Positions 24,515 through 35,287 are shown, counted from the first letter of the stretch. The stretch is DNA of 64,000 bases from Oscillospiraceae bacterium (GCA_015066345.1 SVOQ01000006.1:41035-105034), one strand, 5' to 3'. Notes: generated from the letters alone by a model not told the origin. A program made the numbers and translations.

Positions 24515-25732
24515 TTATTGCTTAGCTCCGTCATCAAACTTTTCAAGAACTTTAACACTTGCTGCGTAGCATTTTTCAAGGCAATCCTTGTTAAGGGCAT
24601 CGGGTGTGTCAAGTCTTGTATGATAGAAATCGGGAAGAGCGTGGCTGAGAGCTGTAACACCTGTTGCTTTGAGACCTGCCTGAGCAAATGCTGCTGAGTC
24701 AGTTGCACCACCGAGAGGAGGAACCATACCTTTTTTACAAGGAATGTTCAATTCCTCACAAGCTTCAATAAATAAGTCGGAAACATCTTTGTCAACTTTA
24801 ACAGTACCATTAAGGTCACGATAGTTAACCATAAGCTCTTCTGATTGGGTAATTGTATCGTATGAATAAATAAATGTGGGAACATCGTTCATTTCGTCTT
24901 TATGAGCTTCACACCAAGCCTTGGCACCACGAAGACCGGCTTCTTCACTGCCCGAGAAAATTACGCCGATTTCTGTGTTTTTAAGTTCGATGTTTTCTTC
25001 CTGAAGCATTTTAAGGATACCCATACCGATATAACAACCTGAAAGGTTATCATTAGCGCCATCAACAACTCTTTTTTTGTTCCACATAAAGTAAAGACCG
25101 AACCAGAAGGGTGCAAAAGCAAGTGTACCAAGACCAAACTTTGTTGCAAGAGAGCCTTCAAGAACACCCGCTACGCTTAAGATAGCAATAGCAAGAAGAT
25201 AGAAAGCACCGATGAAGCAAAGTATCATATGAATGTCAAAGCCAAGATATGTAAACTTGTATTTGAAGGGCCATTCCCAACAAGCATCAACGTGACCAAC
25301 AAAGATAATTCTTCTTTTCACTTCGCCTGAGGGCTTTTTGAATCCTGTTGCGTTGTGACCGATTTGTTCCTTGAAGAACTTATCAACAATTTTCTTGTAA
25401 AGGCCAAACTGCAAGAAGCAAAGAGTGAGACCCAGTGCAATAAATACAATTGATAAAGCAGGAATAAAGAAATATGAAATAAGTGCTAAGAAGCAACAGG
25501 TGATTGTGAAATAAATCCAACCGAAGAATGAACCGGGGTTTTCTTTAAATTCTTCAACATAGGCTCTGTCGCAACCTAATTCTTTCATTTTTTCCACTGC
25601 GTATTCGCAAGCCTGATGCTCACCCTTTGAACCGGGATCTCTTTTTTCAAAAGTGTTGCAGATATATGTGATTTCATCAATCATATATTGAGCAGCCTTG
25701 CCTTTTAAATCAATAATTTTACTTAAATCCAT
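24515..25732 (-). CDS. M28-family zinc peptidase with membrane insertion
   Basis: Probable zinc aminopeptidase/carboxypeptidase of family M28 (405 residues). Metal-site motifs are FVGHVDACWEW, DGANDNLSG, FSGSEEAGL, YSYD and the final FYHTRLDTPD. Two blocks of membrane spans (about 70-110 and 165-215) interrupt the fold, so it is membrane-anchored. GGAGAGG precedes the ATG. It lies 42 nt after the FN3 gene in the same direction with no terminator between, so it may be cotranscribed. Which side of the membrane the active site faces is uncertain. Confidence 0.88.
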   Translation of the reverse strand: MDLSKIIDLKGKAAQYMIDEITYICNTFEKRDPGSKGEHQACEYAVEKMKELGCDRAYVEEFKENPGSFFGWIYFTITCCFLALISYFFIPALSIVFIALGLTLCFLQFGLYKKIVDKFFKEQIGHNATGFKKPSGEVKRRIIFVGHVDACWEWPFKYKFTYLGFDIHMILCFIGAFYLLAIAILSVAGVLEGSLATKFGLGTLAFAPFWFGLYFMWNKKRVVDGANDNLSGCYIGMGILKMLQEENIELKNTEIGVIFSGSEEAGLRGAKAWCEAHKDEMNDVPTFIYSYDTITQSEELMVNYRDLNGTVKVDKDVSDLFIEACEELNIPCKKGMVPPLGGATDSAAFAQAGLKATGVTALSHALPDFYHTRLDTPDALNKDCLEKCYAASVKVLEKFDDGAKQ

Positions 25733-25774
25733 TTCTACCTCTCCTTTTTACACACCAAAACTGTTTTTTATTGT

Positions 25775-28700
25775 TTAATACTTATGTGCGCAAGACATAT
25801 TCGGCTCATACCAACTTAAATAATTGCCGTATTTTGCACGTACGGTGTAGGTGTACTTAACACCCATTTCAACTTTCTTATCGGTATAGCTTAATGTTTT
25901 TGCGTTAACCGAACCAAGTTGTACCCAAGGTCCGTTACCCTCTTTTCTGAAAACGGAGTAACTTGTACAACCCTTTACGGCAGCCCATTTAAATGTTATA
26001 CCGCTACGTGTACTTTTTACGGATAACATATCGGGCGTATCAAGATAAACTGTTTTCCAACCGGTTGTGTAATATCCTGATGTAGTTTTTGAACCGTAGG
26101 CTTTAATAGTATATGTATATGTGGTTTTGTTATTAACCTTTTTATCAATATAGCCGGGCTTTGAAACTGTTGCAATCTTAGTCCAGGATTTAGCGTTACC
26201 CGCTTTTCTGTAAACGTAGTAACTACTTGCTCCCGAAACTGCATCCCAGGTAAGTGTTACGTTACCCGTTCTGTTTGCTACATTCAGTTTAGGTGCCGTA
26301 ATATATTTAACCGATACACCCTTACTGTTGAATGTAGAGAGGGACGTGCCGTAATAAGCCCTTATGGTGTAGGTGTAAGTAGCCTTATTCTTTACATCCG
26401 TATCCTTGTAGGAGGTTGTAGTAACGTTACCTAAATAAGTCCACGAAGAATCCTTGTTAACCTTACGGTATACTCTGTAACCCGTAGCACCGGGGACTTT
26501 ATTCCAAGTTACTGAAATATAGCCGTAACCGTTATTGGCAGATTTAAGAACAGGTGTTGTTAATCTTCTTTCCGCCCAACCTGCGGGTTTATAAGAAGAA
26601 TATATTCCATCAGAATTTGCCTTTATAGTATATCTGTATGTAGTACCTGCCTTAGCGGTTTTATCAAGGTAGGATGTACCTGTGGAAGTAGCAAGATATG
26701 ACCAACTATCGGTGCTTTTGGCTTTCCTGTAAATTCTGTAACTGTCAGCAACAGGATTCTCAGCCCACTTAAGTTGTATACCTTTGGAAACGTTTGATGT
26801 TTCGAGCTGAGGAGCGGCAATATAAATTATACTCTTAGCAATATATACGCTGATTCCGTTTTCACTTTGGGCACGTACTGCGTAATACATACGTTTACCG
26901 TTCTGAGGTTTAGTATCGGTGTATTTAAGGATATCCGAACCTACTGTTTCAACATAAGTCCAACCCTTATCACCCTCAGCCTTGCGGTAAATCCTGTAGC
27001 CCTCGGCTCCCCTGATGCTCTTCCAGGAGAATGCAACACCCGTATAAGTACGGCTTAAAGTATTTATAACAGGAGCATCAAGATATGTATTTTTTACTGA
27101 TACGGAGTCTGAGCTGAGCTTCTCACCGTCGTGAGTACGAACCGTATAAATAAATGTTTCCCCACAATCCACGTCCGTATCTGTAAAACTGAGAGTTTCT
27201 GCAGAAACTTTTTTTATTAATCTGGGTGTAGCACCCTCGATTACAGAAGTTCTGTATACATAATAAGTTTTTGCACCATCCACCTGTGACCAACTGATTT
27301 TAACACAATCGGTACTGTTACTTACCGTAACAGTTTCAGGAGGAGCAATATAAGTAAATCCAACTGCATTATCGGTATTAAGAATACCGCGGCTTTCACC
27401 TATAACCGCTGCAACCGCATAATAATATGTTCTTGCACTCTTTACATTTTTGTCAATATATTCGCTTTCTGTTACCTCGTTAACCTGAACCCAACCGCTG
27501 CCGTCATTTCTGTAAACGTCATAGGCATCCGCTTCACTTACGGGAACCCACGAAACCCTGATACCATCCTCATAAAGCTCGGGGTTTGCAGAGCCCATAG
27601 CACCAATTCTTATAAGTGGCGATGAAGTATCACTCACAAGGCTTTCACCACGTGAACTTATTGCCTTTACGGTGTATGTGTAAGATTCATTCCAGATTAC
27701 ATCTGTATCAATAAATTCAAGGGGCTCATTTGCATTAATCTCGGTGAGAGTTTCATAATCACCGTTATTATTAACACGCATTAAAACGTATCTTAACGCA
27801 CCTTTTGAGCTTTCCCAAGTAATTTTTATACCGTCAATTATATTTTCGGCTTTTATATTTTTAGGAGAGGCAATAAAGTAAATTGGGTCTGACTCAACCT
27901 TAGCACCCTCCGATGTGGATACTACGGGGCAAACTGCGTAGAAATATTCAGTACCGCTTACTAAGCCTGTATCACTGAAGGATGTGGCGTCTGCACTTAC
28001 AGACCCTACCTTTGTCCATGAACTTTCCGATGCGTTCCTGCGATAAATATTATACCCCGTAACACCACTGACAGGAGACCAATGTACTTTAACTCCCGCC
28101 TTTTCAAGAGTAAGAGCGGTAACCTCGGTATGAGCAACACGTGATACAGTATATCCTGTGGTACTGTATGCACTGTCACCAAAGTTTGTACAAGCCTTTA
28201 CGGAATAAACATAAACCTTACCCGCAGTTACATCCTGATCAAGGTATGATGTAGAGGATGTATATATATGCTCAACCAACTGGGACTGTGTACTCTTATC
28301 TCTACGGTAAATTATGTAGCTTGTTGCTAAAGGATGTGAAGTCCAGGAAATTCTGATACCCTTTAACTCATTGGTAGCACTCATTAATGTGGGTGCCGCA
28401 ATGTACGTTACGGATTCACCCTGAATTTCATTGGGTGTTGAATACATATCAGTAGCCGAAACAATATCGTACTCATAAGTTTCACCGTCCGTTACGGTTG
28501 TATCCTTATAATAAGTACCTGAGTTAACATTACGTTTTGCTATCTGTGTCCACTCTGTTTCACCCGAAGCACGGCGATAAATAAGGTAGAAATCCGCACC
28601 CTGAGTGGCATTCCACTTAATTTCAACACCGCCCACTGCATTGTTAACTTCTGAAATAACGGGTTTTTCAATATATTTACACGAAACGCCTATGGCATCG

Positions 28701-29479
28701 TACAAACTTACGCCGTAATTATTAAATGCTTTAACAGTGTAGGTGTAGGTTGTACCGCTGACAAGACCTGTATCAACAAACTCTGTCTCAGAAGCTCCGA
28801 TTTCAGCGATATTTTCCCAACCCGTTGTGGGTGTGGAACGCATAATCTGATAACCGACAGCACCCTCAACACCATTCCAAGAAACCCTGATACCGTCAAT
28901 ATCGGGCTTAGCACCTTTAAGAGAAGGCTTTGCAAGGGTGGAAATACCGTTGTACTCCGCTATAGTCTGAAGACCGTCCGCAGGGGTAATATTTTTATCC
29001 GTTTCGGTTGTGGAATAATATTCTTTACAATAAAACTTTATATCGGTTGAAGGACGGCTCTCGTCAATTACTTTAAACTGTAATTTAAAAAAGCCTTTTG
29101 CCGAAGTAGTTGATACGGCGATGTCATTCATATATGCAATAACATACATATTGGGGTTATTTTCGCTTACACCGTATGCATAAGTTCCCTTGAAATTATT
29201 AACCGTACCCTCTTCGGTAGATGTACTCTCAACGGGACCGCAATTTACGGGCTCAAGAACAGTACTGTCGAAATCCACATTAAGAATAATACCGCCGATA
29301 TTCTGTTGTTCTTTAGTGATGCTTATAGTATAAGTAAGCAAATCACCGTCTATATTTTCACCTTTTACGGAAAATATTGTTTTTACGTTATATGCGGCAA
29401 GTGTGGGTGTGGCAGTCACGGTAAAAACCGACAAACACATTACCAGACATAAAATTAAAGAAATTGATTTTTTTAACAT
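25775..29479 (-). CDS. Secreted cohesin-like/FN3 repeat protein, 12 FN3 domains
   Basis: A 1234-residue extracellular protein. After a signal peptide (SLILCLVMCLSVFTVTATPTLA) comes a cohesin-like beta domain (about 30-165, with IGGIILNVDFDSTVLEP). Twelve FN3 domains of 85-95 residues follow, each with a W..V.GA..Y.VYRK and TYTYTVKA pattern. No dockerin, LPXTG, SLH or other anchor is visible. It ends CAHKY. The role is probably adhesion, scaffold binding or surface structure. It is the third of three tandem paralogues. A 22-bp hairpin without a T-run lies before it. Confidence 0.85.
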   Translation of the reverse strand: MLKKSISLILCLVMCLSVFTVTATPTLAAYNVKTIFSVKGENIDGDLLTYTISITKEQQNIGGIILNVDFDSTVLEPVNCGPVESTSTEEGTVNNFKGTYAYGVSENNPNMYVIAYMNDIAVSTTSAKGFFKLQFKVIDESRPSTDIKFYCKEYYSTTETDKNITPADGLQTIAEYNGISTLAKPSLKGAKPDIDGIRVSWNGVEGAVGYQIMRSTPTTGWENIAEIGASETEFVDTGLVSGTTYTYTVKAFNNYGVSLYDAIGVSCKYIEKPVISEVNNAVGGVEIKWNATQGADFYLIYRRASGETEWTQIAKRNVNSGTYYKDTTVTDGETYEYDIVSATDMYSTPNEIQGESVTYIAAPTLMSATNELKGIRISWTSHPLATSYIIYRRDKSTQSQLVEHIYTSSTSYLDQDVTAGKVYVYSVKACTNFGDSAYSTTGYTVSRVAHTEVTALTLEKAGVKVHWSPVSGVTGYNIYRRNASESSWTKVGSVSADATSFSDTGLVSGTEYFYAVCPVVSTSEGAKVESDPIYFIASPKNIKAENIIDGIKITWESSKGALRYVLMRVNNNGDYETLTEINANEPLEFIDTDVIWNESYTYTVKAISSRGESLVSDTSSPLIRIGAMGSANPELYEDGIRVSWVPVSEADAYDVYRNDGSGWVQVNEVTESEYIDKNVKSARTYYYAVAAVIGESRGILNTDNAVGFTYIAPPETVTVSNSTDCVKISWSQVDGAKTYYVYRTSVIEGATPRLIKKVSAETLSFTDTDVDCGETFIYTVRTHDGEKLSSDSVSVKNTYLDAPVINTLSRTYTGVAFSWKSIRGAEGYRIYRKAEGDKGWTYVETVGSDILKYTDTKPQNGKRMYYAVRAQSENGISVYIAKSIIYIAAPQLETSNVSKGIQLKWAENPVADSYRIYRKAKSTDSWSYLATSTGTSYLDKTAKAGTTYRYTIKANSDGIYSSYKPAGWAERRLTTPVLKSANNGYGYISVTWNKVPGATGYRVYRKVNKDSSWTYLGNVTTTSYKDTDVKNKATYTYTIRAYYGTSLSTFNSKGVSVKYITAPKLNVANRTGNVTLTWDAVSGASSYYVYRKAGNAKSWTKIATVSKPGYIDKKVNNKTTYTYTIKAYGSKTTSGYYTTGWKTVYLDTPDMLSVKSTRSGITFKWAAVKGCTSYSVFRKEGNGPWVQLGSVNAKTLSYTDKKVEMGVKYTYTVRAKYGNYLSWYEPNMSCAHKY

Positions 29480-29548
29480 AAATCCTCCTGAAAATCAGAT
29501 TTATATTCAAAATTAAAGAAAATAAAATCCTTTGTTTTTAATAACTAT

Positions 29549-29570
29549 CCCTCGCACATACGTGCGAGGG
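29549..29570 (-). other. Intergenic hairpin between FN3 genes, no U-tract
   Basis: CCCTCGCAC/GTGCGAGGG makes a strong 9-bp stem with a 4-nt loop just after the stop of the 29579 gene. No T-run follows on the minus strand, so it is more likely a 3' end stabiliser or a weak pause than a full terminator. Confidence 0.5.
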
Positions 29571-29578
29571 TAGGTTTC

Positions 29579-32500
29579 TTAATACTTGTCTTTACAGGCA
29601 ATACCCTTGGTATTGTAATAACTTGTGGATGTACCGTAGTATGCTTTTACGGTGTACTTGTAGGTAACGCCCTTCTTAGCAGTTTTATCAAGGTAGCTTA
29701 CCTTTGACGCACCCTTAACTGTTGCAATTTTTGACCAACCACCGGTTGTTTTACGGTAAACAAAGTATCCCGTTGCACCCTTGGACTGAGTCCATGTAAA
29801 TGTAATACCGGCTTTAGCACTTGTTGCTTTTTTAAGTGTGGGGGTTGTAAGTCTTCTTACTGCAAAACCACTTGTGTTATATGCTGAGAAGTAAGAACCG
29901 TAGTATGCCTTTACAGTGTATCTGTAAGTTACACCTGCACTTGCTTTTTTATCAGTAAATGAAAGTGTATTTGCACCCTTTACTGTTGCAACTCTGGTCC
30001 AACCACCGGTTGTCTTACGGTATACAAGGTAACCTGTTGCACCTGCGGATTTAGTCCATTTAACTGTCACACCGCTATTTGAGTTTGTTGCGGAAACTTT
30101 TGGTGTTGCAAGGAAGTAAGTCTTAAGACCGGTTGTATTATATCCGCTGTTACCGGCTGCGTTATTCGCTTTTACCGTGTAAAGATAATATGTGCCCGAT
30201 GTTGCCTTTTTATCAACAAAGCTTGTTCCTGTTGTATTACCGAGATTTGTCCAACCGCCCCATTTTTTAGTCTTTGCATTATATGTTTTACGATAAACAA
30301 TATACTTTGATGCACCTGTTGAAGCACCCCAGGTAACCTTAACACCACTTGCGGTATTTGCTACCTTCAAAAGCTTAGGTGTTGTGGGTTTTGCAAGACA
30401 AACGATACTGAGACCATCCTCGTCAAATCCGCTTTCGTATGCACCGTCAACTGCTCTGACTGTGTATGTATATTCAACACCTGCAGATGCAGTTTTATCA
30501 ATAAAGCTTGTGCCCTCAACGTCATTTAATACAATCCAACCTGTGTTGCTTGTTTTACGTAATACTCTGTATGCAGTCGCACCGTCAACTGTACTCCATT
30601 TAAGTTGAACACCACCGCTTACATTAGCAATATCTTCGATATCGGGAGTATCAAGGAATTTATATGTAGTGCCGTTTTCTGCGTAACCTGACATACCGCC
30701 ATCCTTCATAATGGCATTAACTGTGTAGGTGTAAGTTTCGTCACTGAAAACGTCCGCATCAATATAACTATTCTTTGTAACATTATTTGCTACTACTGTC
30801 CACTTCTTGCCACCGACTTCTTTACGAAGAACCTGGTAAGCACCCGCGTCATCAATGGGTGTCCAAGTGATACAGATACCAACGATATTGTTGTAAACTT
30901 CGGTAATCTTAGGACAACTAAGTCTCATTATTGAGGCTATCTGATAGTAAGCACTATTAATATCGCTTGAAATTGCATAAACTCTGTAAGTATATTCACT
31001 CTCGGCAACAACATCGGTATCAATGTAGGTAAGAGTATTTGTAAGTCTTGCGATTTCAACGAATTCGCCGTCAACCATCTTTTCGATAACGTAACCCTCG
31101 GCACCATTTACTGCGTTAACTGTAATCTGGATACCGTTGTTTGCGTTTTTAGCAATACTTGTGGGTGCCGCAATGATTTTTGCATTTGCAGGTGAACAAA
31201 TCATATCCGACACGTTGTTACCCTTATATGCTTTAACCATATAGAAGTAAACTACGCCACTTGCCATTTCTTTATCAACGTATTTTGTAGTATTAACTTT
31301 TGCGAGTTTTGTCCAGTCAAGGTCGTCTGCGGTCTTTCTGTAAACCTCGTAGGAATCTGCAGTTGAAAGAACTTCCCAGTTGATTTCTGCACCGTCTGTA
31401 ACAGAAGTTGCTGTTATCCAGGTAACGTTACCGAAGTACATACCTTCAACGCCGTCTGTATTGTAAGTGCTTTCGCTACCACCTGCAACTGCACTTACTG
31501 TGTATTTATAACTAACGCCTTCTACACAAGTTGTATCAGCGTAACTAAGCTCTGAGGTTGAACCGACGAGTGTCCAATTTGTACTACCAACTGTTGTACG
31601 ATAAACATTGTAGCTTTCGGCACCGCTTACCGCACCCCATTTAACTTCAATTGCGTTTTTAATAGCCGCAACTGATTTCACAACGGGAGCTTTTACGTAT
31701 GTAATGGAAACGGGAGGCTCGGATGAAGCACCGCTACCTGAAGCATTAAGAGCAGAAACTGTGTAAGTATATTTAACACCACTTAATACATTTTTGTCTG
31801 TGTAGCTTAATGCAGTTGTTTCGAAACGGTCTAAAATTGTTTCGTCACCGGTTTTACGTACAATTTCATATTTGGTTGCACCCTTAACTGCACCCCAACT
31901 TAATGAAACACCTGTATCGGTGTTTTTAATCTCTGTAACACCGGGTGTACCGAGTCTTGTAACAGAGCCGATTTCCTTTTTAGAACTGCTCATATCACCC
32001 GCTACGGCTTGAATGGTGTATGAATACTCAGTATCAATTACAACATCTTCGTCGATAAATGAATAATCTTCATCTGTAACAATTTCAGTTAATACTGAAT
32101 ATGCACCGTTTGCAGTTTTCTTTTCGATAATGTATTTTTCTGCACCGACTGTTTCAAAGTAAATTTCAATACCGTCGGGAGTGTTTGAGATTTCAGCATA
32201 AGGAATTGCAACGTATTTTACTGTTGCAACGTCGCAGGACATATCCGCAGAATAAATACCTTTAATTGCTTTAACTTTGTAGTTATAGTCAACACAACTT
32301 GCAATAGAATCATCACTATATTCACAAGCTGTTACTGTGGCAACTAACTGCCAGTTTGAAGATACTGCCAGCTTTCTGTAAACCTCGTATTTCTCCGCAC
32401 CGTTAAGAGCACTCCAAGTGATTTTAGCACCTGTTTCAGTTGCAACTGCGTTAATGCTCTCGATATTACCGAAGTTCATACCTGCAAGACCTGCGTTATC

Positions 32501-33253
32501 GTAAGCCGTTGCACCATAAGCGTTAATAGCCGCTACGGTGTAGTAATATACAGTACCTTTGGTAATTGCAGTATCAAAATATTCGTTTGTTGTATGGTTA
32601 CCGTTTAAAAGAGTCCATGCGGAAGCACCTGCTTCTTTACGGTAAAGTTTATAGTTTTCTGCACCCTGTGTGTCAGTCCATACAACTTTGAGTCCGTCAC
32701 CAACTGAGTTAACCTCAGTAACCCGGGGCATTGAAAGAGAATGGAATGTGTGTGAGTAGATATCCTGAACAGCGTTACCTTTCTTGATATCGTTATCAGC
32801 ATTGCCGTCGTCAGTTACCAATTCAACGCATTTGAATGTAACTGTTTCCATTGCACGTTCTTCTGAAGTTGCCTCGAGCACAATCTGCATAAATGCTTTT
32901 TCGGAGTCAGTAGCACTAACACCGTTTGCATCCATAAAGCCGATTGAGTAAACGCCGGTTTCCTCGTATTTGTAACCATTTACGAACATACCGCCGTTGT
33001 ACGCTCCGCCGGTCTCGTCCTCAACAACTTTAAGGTCCTCACCGTCAAAGTGTACTTCAACAATCGCACCCGTTACTTTTGTAACGCCGGGTTTAAGACT
33101 AACTGTAAAAGTAATTTTGTTATCTTTGAATTCGCCGTTTGTAACGGTCAGTAATTCGGTAGCATTGCCCGCTGCCATAACCTGCCCCGCAGTAGCGGTA
33201 AACATTGTTATAAACATCAGTACGCAAAGCACCATAGAGAGAAATCTTTTCAA
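29579..33253 (-). CDS. Secreted cohesin-like/FN3 repeat protein, 12 FN3 domains, KDKY tail
   Basis: A 1224-residue paralogue of the neighbouring protein. It has a signal peptide (MVLCVLMFITMFTATAGQVMA), a cohesin-like domain (about 30-165, containing TGAIVEVHFDGEDLKVV) and twelve FN3 domains. The last three FN3 repeats are close to one another (VYRKTTGGW; YRYTVKAYYGS), suggesting recent amplification. The C-terminus GIACKDKY recurs in the 54440 protein and in the remnant at 60076. It starts 39 nt after the stop of the 33293 gene, so the two form an operon. No cell-wall anchor is visible. Confidence 0.85.
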   Translation of the reverse strand: MKRFLSMVLCVLMFITMFTATAGQVMAAGNATELLTVTNGEFKDNKITFTVSLKPGVTKVTGAIVEVHFDGEDLKVVEDETGGAYNGGMFVNGYKYEETGVYSIGFMDANGVSATDSEKAFMQIVLEATSEERAMETVTFKCVELVTDDGNADNDIKKGNAVQDIYSHTFHSLSMPRVTEVNSVGDGLKVVWTDTQGAENYKLYRKEAGASAWTLLNGNHTTNEYFDTAITKGTVYYYTVAAINAYGATAYDNAGLAGMNFGNIESINAVATETGAKITWSALNGAEKYEVYRKLAVSSNWQLVATVTACEYSDDSIASCVDYNYKVKAIKGIYSADMSCDVATVKYVAIPYAEISNTPDGIEIYFETVGAEKYIIEKKTANGAYSVLTEIVTDEDYSFIDEDVVIDTEYSYTIQAVAGDMSSSKKEIGSVTRLGTPGVTEIKNTDTGVSLSWGAVKGATKYEIVRKTGDETILDRFETTALSYTDKNVLSGVKYTYTVSALNASGSGASSEPPVSITYVKAPVVKSVAAIKNAIEVKWGAVSGAESYNVYRTTVGSTNWTLVGSTSELSYADTTCVEGVSYKYTVSAVAGGSESTYNTDGVEGMYFGNVTWITATSVTDGAEINWEVLSTADSYEVYRKTADDLDWTKLAKVNTTKYVDKEMASGVVYFYMVKAYKGNNVSDMICSPANAKIIAAPTSIAKNANNGIQITVNAVNGAEGYVIEKMVDGEFVEIARLTNTLTYIDTDVVAESEYTYRVYAISSDINSAYYQIASIMRLSCPKITEVYNNIVGICITWTPIDDAGAYQVLRKEVGGKKWTVVANNVTKNSYIDADVFSDETYTYTVNAIMKDGGMSGYAENGTTYKFLDTPDIEDIANVSGGVQLKWSTVDGATAYRVLRKTSNTGWIVLNDVEGTSFIDKTASAGVEYTYTVRAVDGAYESGFDEDGLSIVCLAKPTTPKLLKVANTASGVKVTWGASTGASKYIVYRKTYNAKTKKWGGWTNLGNTTGTSFVDKKATSGTYYLYTVKANNAAGNSGYNTTGLKTYFLATPKVSATNSNSGVTVKWTKSAGATGYLVYRKTTGGWTRVATVKGANTLSFTDKKASAGVTYRYTVKAYYGSYFSAYNTSGFAVRRLTTPTLKKATSAKAGITFTWTQSKGATGYFVYRKTTGGWSKIATVKGASKVSYLDKTAKKGVTYKYTVKAYYGTSTSYYNTKGIACKDKY

Positions 33254-33292
33254 TTTAAAGCCTCCTGACTTTCATTATATAAAGAGCTTGAA

Positions 33293-35212
33293 TTATTTTA
33301 CCCTTTTAATTGACGTGCCTGCAGAATTGTAAGCACTGAGATTACTGCCGTCCACGGCTCTTACTGTGTACTTATAGGTTTTACCGTTTACAACGTTTTT
33401 GTCGGTATAGCTTGTTGTCTTTACCGTACCGAGAAGCTTCCAGCTTGTTTCACCGGGTCCTTTACGGTAAACCCTGTAGCCTGTGGAAGCACCTGCGGTT
33501 GCACTCCACTTGATATTGATACCCGAAGAGGTGTTAGAAATTTTTGAGATTTTGGGCATTACAAGATATTCAAGTGTAAGGCCTGTTGAATCGTAACCGC
33601 TTGCAACCTTACCGTTAAAAGCCTTTACCGTATAAATGTACTTCGTACCGCTCTTGGCTGTTTTATCCACATAAGAAGTAGTCTTTACGTCGGCAAGAGC
33701 AGTCCAGCTCTTTGCAGTTGCGGCTTTTCTGTAAACTCTGTAGGTTGTTGCACCCTTAACTGCAGCCCATTTCAAAGTTGCACCGCTTGTGCCGTTGGCA
33801 AGGCTTGTAAGCTTGGGAGTTGCAACATAGTTGATAGTCTTGGCAACGTAATTACTGCTGCCCTTTGATGAGTAGGCTCTTACTGTGTAGTCGAGCTTCT
33901 TACCGGATGTAGCACCCGCATCAATGTAGCTTAATTTATCAGCTGTCACTGTCTTAAGTGCCGTCCAAGCACTTGTGCCGTTATTTCTGCGATAAATTCT
34001 GTAAGTCTCGGCACCGTCGATTTCATTCCAGCTGATTTTCGCACCGCCCTTGGCAGATGCAATTTTAACCGTGGGTGCATCGTAGTGGTAAATAGCACTT
34101 GCACTACTGTTTGCACTGAAAACCTTGCCGATATATGCACGTACGATGTATTCGTACTTAACGTCGTTTGCTACGTTTGTATCAACGTAACTCTTAGCGG
34201 TTGTATTGCTTACTAATGTCATCCAAGCTGTTTTTGTACCGTCGGCGTTAGTAACACGTTTATAAACACGGTAACCACTTGCACCGCTTACTGCGGACCA
34301 ACTGATTTTAACACCGTCACCTGAGTTAGCGGTTGAAACCTTTGAAACGGGAGCTACATACAAACCTGTTACGGTGTTGTAGGTTTTAAAGCTTCTGCCG
34401 TCATTCTTGAAAGCTCTTACGGCGTATGTCTCTTTAACACCGTGTCTTGCGGTTGTATCAATATAGCTTGTGGCATCTGCAGAAACCTTGCTGTTGAGAT
34501 TTGTCCAACCGCCCTTATCATTCTTTTTGTAAACTCTGTAAGAATCAGCACCCTCGGTTGCCTTCCATTTAATCTGCATACCCTTTGCAGCAGGTGTAAC
34601 ACCTGTGATAATTGTCTTTTCGAAGGTATCCGTGCTTACGGTTTTGAAATGTTTGGGAGTTTCAGTGTTATGTGCAAGATTCATTTCTTCATCCGCACCG
34701 TTGAATTCTACGCAATAGAATTTAACCGAAGTAATAGGTCTCTCGGAATCAATAACTTTGAAATCAACAGAGAACAAACCTTTACGGACTGAACTTCTGT
34801 ATCCGTCAAGACTGGTGTAACCGACAGAAACAACGTTGGTTTTGTAATGGACCTTACCGCCACCGTACAAACCGCCGATGCTTACTGTTGTATCACCGTA
34901 TTCGTCAACATTTACGAACGCACCGCCGTTTGCACAACCGGGATATTCATAAGTGTTACCGTCTGCTTCGTAAGTAAAAGTTTCGGGAAGGATGGGTTCA
35001 AGAACCGCTTCATCATATTCAATCCAGACAATTGCTCCGTTGATATGAATTTTGGGTTCAAGATAGACATTGTAAGTGACCTTACCGTCAACAACATCCG
35101 TCGCCTTTACACTAAATGCATTCCATGTACTGTTATCTGCAGCCACTGAGCAAACAGAAAATACTGAAAACATCATCACAATACATAATGCAAGTGAAAT
35201 AAATTTTTTCAT
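33293..35212 (-). CDS. Secreted cohesin-like/FN3 repeat protein, 5 FN3 domains
   Basis: A 639-residue protein with a signal peptide (SLALCIVMMFSVFSVCSVAA). Its N-terminal domain of about 175 residues is cohesin-like, with HINGAIVWIEYDEAVLEP. Five FN3 domains carrying the same W..GA..YRVY(R/K) pattern as its two neighbours follow. It ends GTSIKRVK rather than in the KDKY tail. It is the promoter-proximal gene of the FN3 cluster, with a sigma-A promoter about 75 nt upstream and a small TTGGGT/ACCCAA inverted repeat in the 5' leader. Confidence 0.85.
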   Translation of the reverse strand: MKKFISLALCIVMMFSVFSVCSVAADNSTWNAFSVKATDVVDGKVTYNVYLEPKIHINGAIVWIEYDEAVLEPILPETFTYEADGNTYEYPGCANGGAFVNVDEYGDTTVSIGGLYGGGKVHYKTNVVSVGYTSLDGYRSSVRKGLFSVDFKVIDSERPITSVKFYCVEFNGADEEMNLAHNTETPKHFKTVSTDTFEKTIITGVTPAAKGMQIKWKATEGADSYRVYKKNDKGGWTNLNSKVSADATSYIDTTARHGVKETYAVRAFKNDGRSFKTYNTVTGLYVAPVSKVSTANSGDGVKISWSAVSGASGYRVYKRVTNADGTKTAWMTLVSNTTAKSYVDTNVANDVKYEYIVRAYIGKVFSANSSASAIYHYDAPTVKIASAKGGAKISWNEIDGAETYRIYRRNNGTSAWTALKTVTADKLSYIDAGATSGKKLDYTVRAYSSKGSSNYVAKTINYVATPKLTSLANGTSGATLKWAAVKGATTYRVYRKAATAKSWTALADVKTTSYVDKTAKSGTKYIYTVKAFNGKVASGYDSTGLTLEYLVMPKISKISNTSSGINIKWSATAGASTGYRVYRKGPGETSWKLLGTVKTTSYTDKNVVNGKTYKYTVRAVDGSNLSAYNSAGTSIKRVK

Positions 35213-35257
35213 AAAATCTTCCTTTCAGATTCACTTTGGGAATACAACTCATTTTTG

Positions 35258-35276
35258 GGTATAGTTCACCCAAGGA
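35258..35276 (-). promoter_or_regulatory. Inverted repeat in the FN3 operon leader
   Basis: TTGGGT-atagttc-ACCCAA lies just after the predicted transcription start. It could be an operator or a 5' hairpin. A related TGGGTA..TACCCA pair occurs in the leader of the secreted phosphatase gene (54306-54332). Confidence 0.35.
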
Positions 35277-35287
35277 TGTACACTATA

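Noticed and set aside
25775-29479. Sortase-anchored adhesin reading of the FN3 proteins
   Set aside because: No LPXTG-like motif, C-terminal span or basic tail is present at the ends of these proteins.
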